From positions 1 through 12,019 of the forward strand of contig JAGREF010000147.1 in assembly GCA_020446665.1 (NCBI GenBank): DNA of 12,019 nt, written 5' to 3'. The DNA is from Sphingomonadaceae bacterium (GTDB lineage: Bacteria > Pseudomonadota > Alphaproteobacteria > Sphingomonadales > Sphingomonadaceae). This document shows positions 4,833 through 11,818 of this stretch, piece by piece. Numbering within the stretch: position 1 is the first letter of the stretch; each line of letters opens with the position of its first letter. Under the pieces are notes generated by a model. That model was not told where the DNA came from. It did no database searches and saw only the letters and a program-made list of their open reading frames with translations. Position numbers and translations under genes: made by a program.

Positions 4833-6269
4833 TCAGTTCAGCCCTTCGAACAGGCCTTGTGCGAAGTCGGTCAGCGTATCGTCACGCGCGCCCATGATCA
4901 CGATGCGGTCTCCGGGCCGGGCGATTTGCGCGATTTTCGCGCCGCAATCCTCGCGCGACGGGATATGGTGCAGGGTGAGCGGCTTGTCCTGCGCTGCCTC
5001 GCGAACCATGGCGATGATCCGCTCGCTGCCTTCGCTGCGGTTTACCGTGCCGCCGAAATAGACCGGATCACACAGGATCAGCACATCTTCCGCCGCCAGT
5101 TCTTTGGCAAAGGTCTTTGCCAGCTCGTGCCCCATCTGGCGCAGCGGGCCATAACCATGCGGCTGGAAGAAAGCGATGACGCGCCCCGGATGCGCCCGCA
5201 TGGCGCGCAATGTGGCGGCGCATTTCTTGGGATTGTGGCCGAAATCGTCAATCACGGTGATATTGTCGCCAGTCGTCCCGACAATGTCGAACCGCCGCGC
5301 CATGCCCCGGAAGCTGCGCAACGCCTGGACTGCATCTTCCACCGGCACGCCGGCTGCATTGGCCCCGGCAATGGCCGCCAGCGCGTTGGACAGATTATGC
5401 CGCCCCGGCATTGCGAGGTGCAGCGGGCATGCGGTCTTGTCACGCTTGTCGATCACCACCGCAGAGATCGACACCGGGTCTTCGACAATAGATCCTGCCT
5501 CGACCTTGATCAGTGCCTTGCGGCTATCGATGGCGAAAGGCAGCACGCCGTCCAGCCCGTCAGCGAGGTAATAGCTTTCATCATCGTCGAAATTGACGGC
5601 CGTCCGGGCTGATGCCTTCAGGAATTTGCGGAACAATGCGCGCAATTCCTCGATGCTCTTGTGGTCGAGGCTGACATTGAGCAGCACCCCGACCTTGGGC
5701 CGGTAGAGCGCGATGGAGCCGTCACTTTCATCCACTTCGCTGACGAAAGCCTGGCCGCTTCCCACCACGGCGCTGGCAAAGGGGGCCTCTGCGCTGCGGA
5801 AATTCTTCATCACCGCGCCGTTCATGATTGTCGGATCAAGTCCGACATCGGCGAGAATCCAGCCCAACATACCGGTGACGGTGCTCTTGCCGCTGGTGCC
5901 GGCCACGGCGATGCCAAAGGGGGCAGAGTTGAACAATTCGGACAGCAATTCCGCGCGCGTCATGCGGGAACAGCCCAGTTCGCGCGCGCGGACCATTTCG
6001 GGCACCGTGTCTTCCACCGCCGCGCTGGCGATCAGCACCTGATCGGCAGAGGTGATGCCGCTGCCATCCTGCGGATAGAGAGCGAAGCCTTCCTGTTCCA
6101 GCCAGGCGAATTTTTCCGGGCTGCGGCCCTGGTCACGGCTGCGGTCAGACCCCGCGACCTCAGCCCCGCGCCCGCGCAGAATTTGCGCCAGAGGCAGCAT
6201 GCCAGAGCCGCCAATGCCGCAAAAGAACCATGGGTGGCTGGTCAGCTCTGCCTTGTGGGAATCGTTCAT
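4833..6269 (-). CDS. Mur ligase family protein, MurC/Mpl-like (478 aa)
   Basis: An ATP-dependent amide ligase acting on UDP-MurNAc, in cell-wall synthesis (MurC) or in recycling of the murein tripeptide (Mpl). N-terminal UDP-binding motif C-G-I-G-G-S-G-M (17-24); ATP loop A-G-T-S-G-K-S-T (123-130); E-V-D-E-S-D-G-S (178-185); N-V-S-L-D-H-K (198-204); M-P-G-R-H-N-L-S-N-A (287-296); and D-D-F-G-H-N-P-K-K (341-349). The overall order is right and the length normal. The usual His of the G-T-H-G-K-T loop is Ser here, and the second His of the D-x-x-H-H-P motif is Asn, so it is divergent from typical MurC. It stands outside any division gene cluster and is divergent from an LD-carboxypeptidase gene, which favours a recycling (Mpl-like) role. 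That is inference; a plain MurC paralogue is possible. Confidence 0.85.
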   Translation of the reverse strand: MNDSHKAELTSHPWFFCGIGGSGMLPLAQILRGRGAEVAGSDRSRDQGRSPEKFAWLEQEGFALYPQDGSGITSADQVLIASAAVEDTVPEMVRARELGCSRMTRAELLSELFNSAPFGIAVAGTSGKSTVTGMLGWILADVGLDPTIMNGAVMKNFRSAEAPFASAVVGSGQAFVSEVDESDGSIALYRPKVGVLLNVSLDHKSIEELRALFRKFLKASARTAVNFDDDESYYLADGLDGVLPFAIDSRKALIKVEAGSIVEDPVSISAVVIDKRDKTACPLHLAMPGRHNLSNALAAIAGANAAGVPVEDAVQALRSFRGMARRFDIVGTTGDNITVIDDFGHNPKKCAATLRAMRAHPGRVIAFFQPHGYGPLRQMGHELAKTFAKELAAEDVLILCDPVYFGGTVNRSEGSERIIAMVREAAQDKPLTLHHIPSREDCGAKIAQIARPGDRIVIMGARDDTLTDFAQGLFEGLN

Positions 6270-6321
6270 GGCCCATGGCTATGCAGTTGTGCGCGGCAAC
6301 ACAAGGCGGCTAGATAGGCTT
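6270..6321. promoter_or_regulatory. Divergent intergenic region, Mur ligase / LD-carboxypeptidase
   Basis: These 52 bp separate the divergent starts and should contain or overlap both promoters. I see no clear -35/-10 pair or operator. An aaggcgg block at 6303-6309 lies somewhat far upstream of the carboxypeptidase ATG. Confidence 0.4.
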
Positions 6322-7149
6322 ATGACCCGCATTGCAATCTGCGCCCCGGCGACACCCATCACCCGCGAGCATGCCGATGCGGCGCGCGCGCTGGTGGCAG
6401 ACGAATATCCCGGCCTGTCGCTGCATTTTCACGAACAATGCTTCACCGGACTGGGCCATTTTGCGGGCTCGGATGTGAACCGGATGGATGCCTTTGTCGA
6501 ATGCGCCAATGATGTCTCTTTCGACGCGGTATGGTTCGCCAAGGGCGGCTATGGCTCCAACCGGATCGCGGCAGAGGCGGTGAAGAAGCTTGGCTATGCT
6601 GCGCGTAACAAGGCCTATGTCGGCTTCTCCGATTGCGGCTATCTGCTGGGCACGCTCTATCGCGCCGGGATCGGGCAGGCGGTGCATGGCTCCATGCCTG
6701 TCAGCAGCCGCAGCGAAAATGGCAAGGTCGCTTTGCGCCGCGTGCTGGACTGGTTTTCCGGCGATGATAGCGGGCTGGAGCCCTCGCTGGACGGTCGCCC
6801 CACGGTTGCCTTCAACCTGATGACGCTGGCGATGATGGCAGGCACGGACCTGATGCCTGATCTGACCGGTCACGTGGTGATCGTGGAGGAAGTGTCCGAA
6901 CATCTCTACGCGATTGACCGGCTGTTCTTCCACTTGGTCAACAACCTTCCGCCCGTTGCTGGCCTGCGGCTGGGCGCCATTACGGCAGTGCCGGAAAATG
7001 ACCGTCCATTCGGCCAGGAGGAAGAGGATATTGCCCGCTTCTGGTGCGCGCGGGCGGGGATTGACTATCTGGGCCGCGCCGAGGTGGGCCATACGGGCGG
7101 CAATCATGTTGTCCCCTTCGGGCTTGCGCGCAGCTTCAAGCGCTCATAA
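6322..7149 (+). CDS. ldcA: LD-carboxypeptidase, peptidase family S66 (275 aa)
   Basis: This cytosolic serine peptidase removes the terminal D-Ala from murein tetrapeptides during wall recycling, giving the tripeptide that Mpl ligates. Visible: K-G-G-Y-G-S-N-R (74-81); the nucleophile Ser103 in Y-V-G-F-S-D-C-G-Y; the Glu of the triad in I-V-E-E-V-S-E-H-L-Y-A-I-D-R (about E189); and the His in V-G-H-T-G-G-N-H-V-V-P-F-G (H257). All three catalytic residues are present. It is slightly shorter than most S66 enzymes (about 300). I start at ATG 6322 because M-T-R-I-A-I-C-A-P-A matches the family N-terminus; the open frame before it overlaps the divergent ligase. It is followed after 29 bp by fabD, so they may be co-transcribed. 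The gene symbol is by family; the exact ligand is inferred. Confidence 0.88.
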   Translation: MTRIAICAPATPITREHADAARALVADEYPGLSLHFHEQCFTGLGHFAGSDVNRMDAFVECANDVSFDAVWFAKGGYGSNRIAAEAVKKLGYAARNKAYVGFSDCGYLLGTLYRAGIGQAVHGSMPVSSRSENGKVALRRVLDWFSGDDSGLEPSLDGRPTVAFNLMTLAMMAGTDLMPDLTGHVVIVEEVSEHLYAIDRLFFHLVNNLPPVAGLRLGAITAVPENDRPFGQEEEDIARFWCARAGIDYLGRAEVGHTGGNHVVPFGLARSFKRS

Positions 7150-7178
7150 TCGCGCCGCCAAAGCAGGAGATAAAGAGA

Positions 7179-8114
7179 ATGCGAGCATTTGTTTTCCCGG
7201 GGCAGGGCAGCCAGAAAGTCGGCATGGGCAAGGAACTGGCCGATGCCAGCGCCGCCGCGCGCGAAGTGTTCGAGGAAGTGGACGATGCGCTGGGGCAGAA
7301 ACTCTCCGCTATCATGTTCGAAGGTCCCGAAGACCAGCTGACGCTGACCGAAAACGCGCAGCCCGCGATCATGGCCAATGCTATCGCCACTTTGCGCGTG
7401 CTGGAGCAGGAAGGCGGCATTGCGCTGGCGGATAAGGGCGATTGCGTCGCCGGGCATTCGCTGGGCGAATATACTGCCTTGTGCGCGGTGGGCGCTTTCT
7501 CGCTGGCGGATACGGCGCGGCTGCTCAAGCTGCGCGGGCAAGCGATGCAGGCTGCCGTTCCGGTGGGCGAGGGCGCGATGGCCGCGCTGCTCGGTGCTGA
7601 TCTGGAGAAAGCGCAAGCGCTTGCCGATGCTGCCGCCGAAGGGCAGGTGTGCGAAGTCGCCAATGATAATGACAGCACGCAGGTCGTGATCTCCGGCCAC
7701 CGCGAAGCAATTGAGCGGGCCGTGGCGCTGGTGAAGGATCACGGGATCAAGCGCGGCGTGTTGCTGCCCGTTTCCGCGCCCTTCCACTGCTCGCTGATGC
7801 AACCCGCCGCCGATGCGATGGCGGAGGCTCTGGGCAAGACTCCTCCGGGCGCCTTCACTCTGCCGCTCTATGCCAATGTCACCGCCGCGCAGGTGACCGA
7901 TCCGGCGCAGGAACTGGATCTGCTGGTGCAACAAGTAACCGGCCGTGTCCGCTGGCGCGAAAGCGTGCTCGCCATGCGCGCTGCAGGTATGGAACACTTC
8001 GTGGAACTGGGCGGCAAGGTGCTGGGCCCGATGATCGGCCGGATCGACAAGGAAGCCTCTGTGACCAGCGTGATAACGATGGAAGATATCGAGGCGCTGG
8101 CGAAGGAGATTTGA
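7179..8114 (+). CDS. fabD: Malonyl-CoA:ACP transacylase FabD
   Basis: It transfers malonyl from CoA to acyl carrier protein, the entry step of type II fatty-acid synthesis. At 311 residues it is of typical length. Motifs: F-P-G-Q-G-S-Q (6-12); the active-site Ser94 in G-H-S-L-G-E-Y (92-98); Arg119 in L-R-G-Q-A, which binds the malonyl carboxylate; and His203 in A-P-F-H-C-S-L-M. An AGGAG box (7165-7169) lies nine bases before the ATG, so the start is secure. In most proteobacteria fabG follows closely; here the 462-bp inverted-repeat unit with a nuclease gene lies between fabD and fabG, starting 10 bp after the fabD stop. It must alter or lengthen the shared transcript if the two are still co-transcribed. 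Confidence 0.97.
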   Translation: MRAFVFPGQGSQKVGMGKELADASAAAREVFEEVDDALGQKLSAIMFEGPEDQLTLTENAQPAIMANAIATLRVLEQEGGIALADKGDCVAGHSLGEYTALCAVGAFSLADTARLLKLRGQAMQAAVPVGEGAMAALLGADLEKAQALADAAAEGQVCEVANDNDSTQVVISGHREAIERAVALVKDHGIKRGVLLPVSAPFHCSLMQPAADAMAEALGKTPPGAFTLPLYANVTAAQVTDPAQELDLLVQQVTGRVRWRESVLAMRAAGMEHFVELGGKVLGPMIGRIDKEASVTSVITMEDIEALAKEI

Positions 8115-8124
8115 TTTATTGGGG

Positions 8125-8152
8125 CGCTCACAGAGGCACAGGGGCACAGAGG
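8125..8152 (+). repeat. Left inverted repeat of the GxxExxY unit
   Basis: CGCT followed by three tandem octamers, CACAGAGG, CACAGGGG and CACAGAGG. It matches the reverse complement of 8559-8586 at 26 of 28 bases. Its GGGG and last G serve as a possible ribosome-binding site and as the first base of the GTG start of the nuclease gene. Confidence 0.9.
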
Positions 8153-8544
8153 TGACTGGAGCAGAACGCGAAGAGCTTAACCGGTTGAGCGGCTTGGTTG
8201 TAGATCAATGCATTCGCATCCATCGCGATCTTGGCCCCGGATTGCTCGAGAGCGTGTATGAAACTGTGCTGGAAGGAGCGCTCCGGCGAGAGGGTTTGAA
8301 GGTGGCCCGGCAAGTGCCCGTTGATATTGAATATGACGGGATGAGCTTCAAGGCGGCATTCCGCATGGACATGCTGGTTGCAGATCGTCTGGTGCTGGAA
8401 ATCAAGTCAGTGGAAAAGCTCTCTAACTTGCATGCCAAACAATTGTTGACCTATCTGCGATTAACTCGGAGCCCTTTAGGGCTCCTGCTCAACTTCTCCG
8501 GCGAGACCATGAAAGAGGGTATTCGCCGGGTCATAGATATTTGA
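8152..8544 (+). CDS. GxxExxY-family protein, PD-(D/E)XK nuclease-like (130 aa)
   Basis: The name motif is G-L-L-E-S-V-Y (G30, E33, Y36), preceded by the usual N-R-L-S-G-L-V-V-D-Q-C-I-R-I-H-R-D-L-G-P. Further on, F-R-M-D-M-L-V (D73) and L-V-L-E-I-K-S-V-E (E83, K85), with a later Gln97, form the metal-binding core of the PD-(D/E)XK nuclease fold. All core residues are kept, so a DNA- or RNA-cleaving activity is plausible but unproven; the family's role is not established. I choose GTG 8152, which gives the usual family N-terminus, with GGGG seven bases upstream. A longer TTG start at 8119 would translate the repeat itself and is less likely. It lies between 28-bp inverted repeats, on the same strand as fabD and fabG. 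Confidence 0.88.
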   Translation: MTGAEREELNRLSGLVVDQCIRIHRDLGPGLLESVYETVLEGALRREGLKVARQVPVDIEYDGMSFKAAFRMDMLVADRLVLEIKSVEKLSNLHAKQLLTYLRLTRSPLGLLLNFSGETMKEGIRRVIDI

Positions 8545-8558
8545 TTTAGCGCTGAAAT

Positions 8559-8586
8559 CCTCTGTGCCTCCGTGCCTCTGTGAGCG
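8559..8586 (-). repeat. Right inverted repeat of the GxxExxY unit
   Basis: On the plus strand: CCTCTGTG, CCTCCGTG, CCTCTGTG, then AGCG. It is inverted to 8125-8152, with two differences in the middle octamer. It ends 13 bp before the GGAG ribosome-binding site of fabG. In a transcript the two repeats could pair into a long stem enclosing the nuclease gene. Confidence 0.9.
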
Positions 8587-8610
8587 TCCTAAGAATTTTG
8601 GAGAAATGAC

Positions 8611-9363
8611 ATGTTTTCGCTCGAAGGAATGACCGCCCTTGTTACCGGTGCCAGTGGTGGCATTGGGTCTTCTATCGCCCGTTCGCTGGCTTCGCAGGGG
8701 GCGCGGTTGGCGCTTTCTGGTTCCAATGCGGCCAAATTGCGCGCGTTCCGGGAAGAGCTGAATGACGAATATGGGCACGATCATGTGGAGATCACCTGCG
8801 ATCTGTCCAATGCCACGCAGGTAGAGGAACTGATCCCGGCCACCGTGGATACGCTCGGCAAGATTGACATTCTCGTCAACAATGCGGGCGTCACGCGCGA
8901 CAATCTCGCCATGCGGATTAAGGACGAGGAATGGGACGCGGTGATGAAGATCAACCTTGAGGCTGCCTTCCGCCTGATGCGCGCCAGCGCCCGCCCGATG
9001 ATGAAGGCGCGTTTTGGCCGCATCGTCACCATCACCAGCGTTGTCGGCGCGACCGGCAATCCGGGCCAGATGAACTATGCCGCAGCAAAGGCTGGTCTGG
9101 TCGGCATGACCAAGGCATTTGCGCAGGAAGTCGCCAGCCGCGGGATCACCGCCAATTGCGTCGCACCGGGCTTTATCCGCACGGCGATGACCGATGTTCT
9201 GCCCGATGCGCAGAAGGATGCGCTCAATGCCCGCATCCCCATGGGCCGCATGGGCGAGGGCGAAGATATTGGCGCTGCGGTGGCCTATCTCGCCAGCAAG
9301 GAAGCAGGCTATGTCACGGGCCAGACGCTGCATGTGAATGGCGGCATGGCGATGCTTTCCTGA
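8611..9363 (+). CDS. fabG: 3-oxoacyl-ACP reductase FabG
   Basis: An SDR enzyme that reduces 3-oxoacyl-ACP with NADPH in fatty-acid elongation. At 250 residues it is of typical length. Visible: T-G-A-S-G-G-I-G (12-19) for cofactor binding; D-I-L-V-N-N-A-G (86-93); the tetrad N115, S143, Y156 and K160 (N-Y-A-A-A-K); V-A-P-G-F-I-R-T for the following loop; and the C-terminal G-Q-T-L-H-V-N-G-G-M-A-M typical of FabG as opposed to other SDRs. GGAG at 8600-8603 lies seven bases before the ATG. With fabD it forms the fab locus. The usual next gene, acpP, is not in this window; dnaN follows on the same strand after 212 bp. Confidence 0.95.
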   Translation: MFSLEGMTALVTGASGGIGSSIARSLASQGARLALSGSNAAKLRAFREELNDEYGHDHVEITCDLSNATQVEELIPATVDTLGKIDILVNNAGVTRDNLAMRIKDEEWDAVMKINLEAAFRLMRASARPMMKARFGRIVTITSVVGATGNPGQMNYAAAKAGLVGMTKAFAQEVASRGITANCVAPGFIRTAMTDVLPDAQKDALNARIPMGRMGEGEDIGAAVAYLASKEAGYVTGQTLHVNGGMAMLS

Positions 9364-9403
9364 TCCGGCAGGCCGCGCTGTCCTGATTTTTGCGACACTT
9401 GCG

Positions 9404-9439
9404 GCGGATTCTGGAGAACTTTTCCCCAAAGAATCCGCT
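9404..9439. repeat. 9-bp inverted repeat in the fabG-dnaN gap
   Basis: GCGGATTCT (9404-9412) and AGAATCCGC (9431-9439) are perfect inverted repeats around an 18-base spacer. There is no T-run after it, so it is either a weak terminator for fabG or a binding site upstream of dnaN. A smaller AAGGC/GCCTT inverted repeat follows at about 9444-9459. The rest of the 212-bp gap shows no gene. Confidence 0.6.
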
Positions 9440-9575
9440 CTCAAGGCTAATGCGCCTTGCCGCGCTGGCCTGTGTCGCTAAGGATAAGTGACGATTTTCC
9501 GGCGCTCGCGGGCGATTCCGGCTATGGTTTGGCAGGAATGGCCCCCCGGCGCACAAGGGGGAAGAAGAAAGACCG

Positions 9576-10703
9576 ATGAAGGCCACAATCGAACGTGCCA
9601 ATTTGCTGCGCAGCCTGTCCCACGTACAGTCCGTGGTGGAGCGCCGCAACACGATCCCGATCCTTTCCAACGTCCTGATTGACGCTGACGCCAATGGCGC
9701 GGTGAAGGTGATGGCGACCGATCTCGACCTGCAAGTGGTCGAGAATATGAGCGCCGCTGCAGTCGAATCGCCGGGTTCGACAACTGTCTCGGCGCATCTG
9801 CTGTTCGACATTGCGCGCAAGCTGCCCGAGGGTAGCCAGGTGGTGCTGGAAACCGCGGATAACCGGATGGCGATCAAGGCCGGGCGCAGCCGTTTCAGCC
9901 TGCCGACGCTGCCGCGCGATGATTTCCCCGTGATCGTGGAAGGCGATCTGCCAACCAGCTTCGAAATTCCGGCCAAGGTGCTGGCAGAGCTGATTGACCG
10001 CACCCGCTTCGCGATTTCGACGGAAGAAACCCGCTATTACCTCAACGGCATCTTCCTGCACGTTACCGATGATGACAAGCCGGTGCTGAAGGCTGCTGCG
10101 ACGGACGGACACCGCCTCGCCCGCTTTACGCTGGAGCGTCCCGAAGGGGCCGAAGGCATGCCCGACGTCATCGTGCCGCGCAAGGCAGTGGCGGAATTGC
10201 GCAAGCTGCTGGAAGAAGCGCTGGACGCCAATGTCGCGATTGACCTGTCCGCCAGCAAGATCCGCTTCACCATGGGCGGTGAAGGCGGTGTGGTGCTGAC
10301 CAGCAAGCTGATCGACGGGACTTTCCCCGATTACAGCCGCGTGATCCCCACCGGGAATGACAAGCTGCTCAAGCTTGATCCGCGCAGCTTCTTCCAGGGT
10401 GTGGACCGCGTGGCCACCATCGCCACGGAGAAAACCCGTGCGGTGAAGATGGGGCTGGAAAACGACAAGATCGTGCTGTCCGTCACCTCGCCTGATAATG
10501 GCACGGCGACGGAAGAGGTCGCTGCTGAATATGGTTCGGACCAGTTCGAAATTGGCTTCAACGCCAATTATCTCAAGGACATCCTTGGCCAGATTGATGG
10601 CGATACGGTGGAACTGCATCTCGCCGATGCCGGTGCACCAACGCTGATCCGCAAGGATGACAAGAGCCCGGCGCTTTACGTCCTGATGCCGATGCGCGTG
10701 TGA
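9576..10703 (+). CDS. dnaN: DNA polymerase III beta subunit (sliding clamp)
   Basis: The clamp is a ring of two subunits, three domains each, that holds the replicative polymerase on DNA. The 375 residues match the family length. The start M-K-A-T-I-E-R-A-N-L-L-R-S-L-S-H-V-Q-S-V-V and the R-N-T-I-P-I-L-S-N-V segment (24-33) are hallmark N-terminal sequences. Central features include F-A-I-S-T-E-E-T-R-Y-Y-L-N-G and A-T-D-G-H-R-L-A. F-P-D-Y-S-R-V-I-P follows. The C-terminal A-L-Y-V-L-M-P-M-R-V matches the P-M-R/P-M-x-L end that lines the partner-binding cleft. A purine-rich AGGGGGAAGAAG block precedes the ATG. It is not next to dnaA here. The downstream secreted-protein gene overlaps the stop as TGATG, so the two are translationally coupled. 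Confidence 0.97.
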   Translation: MKATIERANLLRSLSHVQSVVERRNTIPILSNVLIDADANGAVKVMATDLDLQVVENMSAAAVESPGSTTVSAHLLFDIARKLPEGSQVVLETADNRMAIKAGRSRFSLPTLPRDDFPVIVEGDLPTSFEIPAKVLAELIDRTRFAISTEETRYYLNGIFLHVTDDDKPVLKAAATDGHRLARFTLERPEGAEGMPDVIVPRKAVAELRKLLEEALDANVAIDLSASKIRFTMGGEGGVVLTSKLIDGTFPDYSRVIPTGNDKLLKLDPRSFFQGVDRVATIATEKTRAVKMGLENDKIVLSVTSPDNGTATEEVAAEYGSDQFEIGFNANYLKDILGQIDGDTVELHLADAGAPTLIRKDDKSPALYVLMPMRV

Positions 10704-11095
10704 TGCGGCGCGGTGCCGTCGCTTCACTTTCGGCGCTGGCGCTGCTGACCTTGCCTTGGCCGCGCGTGGTTGCCGCACAGGAAGCCACGCCGCTGGAGCA
10801 GATCGACCCGGATCTGCGCTGCACCATCTGGTCTGGCGCGATCTTGCAGCTAATGGGCGAGGCTGACGGCAAGACCGCAATCACGGCTGCCTTCACTTTC
10901 TTCATGGGCCGTTTCGAAGGCCGCACGGGGGAAGCTATCGAACAGGCCATGACAAAGGAACGGATTGAGCTGGTCACAGCCGACATGGCCGCGTCCACCG
11001 AGTTTTGCGCAGGCCAGATGCAGGTTCTGGGTGACCGGCTGAGCAATTTCGGGCGGGAGCTTCAGCGCATGGATGGTAGCGCCGAAGGGCAGTGA
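10703..11095 (+). CDS. Small secreted protein of unknown function (130 aa)
   Basis: I do not recognise the family. The N-terminus is a classical signal peptide: M-R-R-G, a hydrophobic core S-L-S-A-L-A-L-L-T-L-P-W, then V-V-A-A before Q26, a likely signal peptidase I site, so the mature part of about 105 residues is periplasmic. It contains two cysteines (C40 and C102), which may form a disulfide, and looks mostly helical. ATG 10703 shares its A with the dnaN stop (TGATG); a GTG at 10700 would add one residue. The overlap means it is expressed with dnaN, though a link to replication is not implied. Its stop TGA is directly followed by the convergent stop of the next gene (TGATCA). Confidence 0.75.
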   Translation: MRRGAVASLSALALLTLPWPRVVAAQEATPLEQIDPDLRCTIWSGAILQLMGEADGKTAITAAFTFFMGRFEGRTGEAIEQAMTKERIELVTADMAASTEFCAGQMQVLGDRLSNFGRELQRMDGSAEGQ

Positions 11096-11818
11096 TCAAA
11101 CTGCGCTGGCAAGCTGCGCGACAGTGCTTTCCTTGCCCCGCCGTTCGCAAAATTCCGCCATGCTGCGCAGCAATTTCGCCAGCCGGTCACTTTTGCCATA
11201 GGTAGGGGCGTAGATACTGCCGCGCTTGCTGCCTTCCGCATCGGCAGCCCAGAATTCGTAACTTGTCCCATCCATGATGATGGCTGTGATTTCGCCCTTT
11301 TCAAAAGGGCGGATATCCACCAGCCCTGATTGCCACGCTCGCATCAGGAGTTGTGCAGTTTCGCCACTGATCCGCCTGCTGCAGCGCCGCAGAGGCACAT
11401 CGCGTGGATCGCGGGGCAGGCCGCGCATGATCTCGCGAATTTCCTGTTGCCGGGCCTTTTCGGCTTCGTCCGGCGGAATATCAACGCGCCTGACCGAACC
11501 ATTGCCATACATCCCGGCAAGGATGTAACGCCACAGATGCTCTTGCGGTGCCAGCACTTCAATCCGGTAACGGCCTCTCCGTTCGTGGAGCGCAACAGAT
11601 TTTTCGACTGTGAAACTGGGGATGATCGTGCCGTTCAGGATGGCGCTGTCCGCATAGGCATCGTCAAAGGCGGTGCGGAGCAGGGCGCTATATCCGCCAA
11701 GGCCCTTGTCCGGTTCAGCAATCGGTTCGAGGTGTTCCTGCGCCAGGCCAGCGGCAGGTATTGTGAAAGTCGCCAGCATGGCGGCCAGCGCCGCCAAAAA
11801 GGCGCGAAGGGCAGTCAC
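11096..11818 (-). CDS. Secreted protein of unknown function (240 aa)
   Basis: I do not recognise the family. It begins with a GTG and a signal peptide (L-R-A-F-L-A-A-L-A-A-M-L-A, then A-G-L-A before Q27), so it should be exported to the periplasm. The mature part has a central basic and acidic region (P-P-D-E-A-E-K-A-R-Q-Q-E-I-R-E-I-M-R), a conserved-looking D-G-T-S-Y-E-F-W near the C-terminus and two cysteines (R-R-C-S-R and E-F-C-E-R) that could pair. There is no lipobox or membrane anchor. The start overlaps the stop of the upstream reductase gene as GTGA, so the two are translationally coupled. It converges with the 10703-11095 gene with no bases between the two stop codons. Confidence 0.75.
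   Translation of the reverse strand: MTALRAFLAALAAMLATFTIPAAGLAQEHLEPIAEPDKGLGGYSALLRTAFDDAYADSAILNGTIIPSFTVEKSVALHERRGRYRIEVLAPQEHLWRYILAGMYGNGSVRRVDIPPDEAEKARQQEIREIMRGLPRDPRDVPLRRCSRRISGETAQLLMRAWQSGLVDIRPFEKGEITAIIMDGTSYEFWAADAEGSKRGSIYAPTYGKSDRLAKLLRSMAEFCERRGKESTVAQLASAV

Larger units (their letters stand above)
8125..8586 (+). mobile_element. Candidate inverted-repeat cassette carrying one nuclease gene
   Basis: A 462-bp unit with 28-bp inverted repeats at its ends, holding only one gene, the GxxExxY-family protein. It separates fabD from fabG, genes usually adjacent, which suggests insertion. I see no clear target duplication outside the repeats, and no transposase, so any movement would need the nuclease itself, another enzyme or recombination between repeats. 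Calling it mobile is inference. Confidence 0.55.

Noticed and set aside
4815..6317. Two long plus-strand frames (4815-5612 and 5661-6317)
   Set aside because: Both are antisense to the Mur ligase and rich in His, Arg and Gln, typical of shadows.
7104..8147. 347-codon open frame on the minus strand
   Set aside because: It is antisense to fabD and part of the carboxypeptidase gene and has the composition of a shadow frame.
8129..8152. Tandem octamers as a CRISPR array
   Set aside because: Only three adjacent 8-bp units without spacers; no array structure or cas gene is present.
8109..8548. atttgattta repeats as a target-site duplication of the GxxExxY unit
   Set aside because: The second copy lies inside the right inverted repeat, not outside it, so the geometry of a duplication is wrong.
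8476..9444. 322-codon open frame on the minus strand
   Set aside because: It is antisense to fabG and runs through the inverted repeat; no family features.
9522..10880. 452-codon open frame on the minus strand
   Set aside because: It is antisense to dnaN, whose motifs are unmistakable; long antisense frames are common in GC-rich DNA, and the protein has a His/Arg/Gln-rich composition without motifs.
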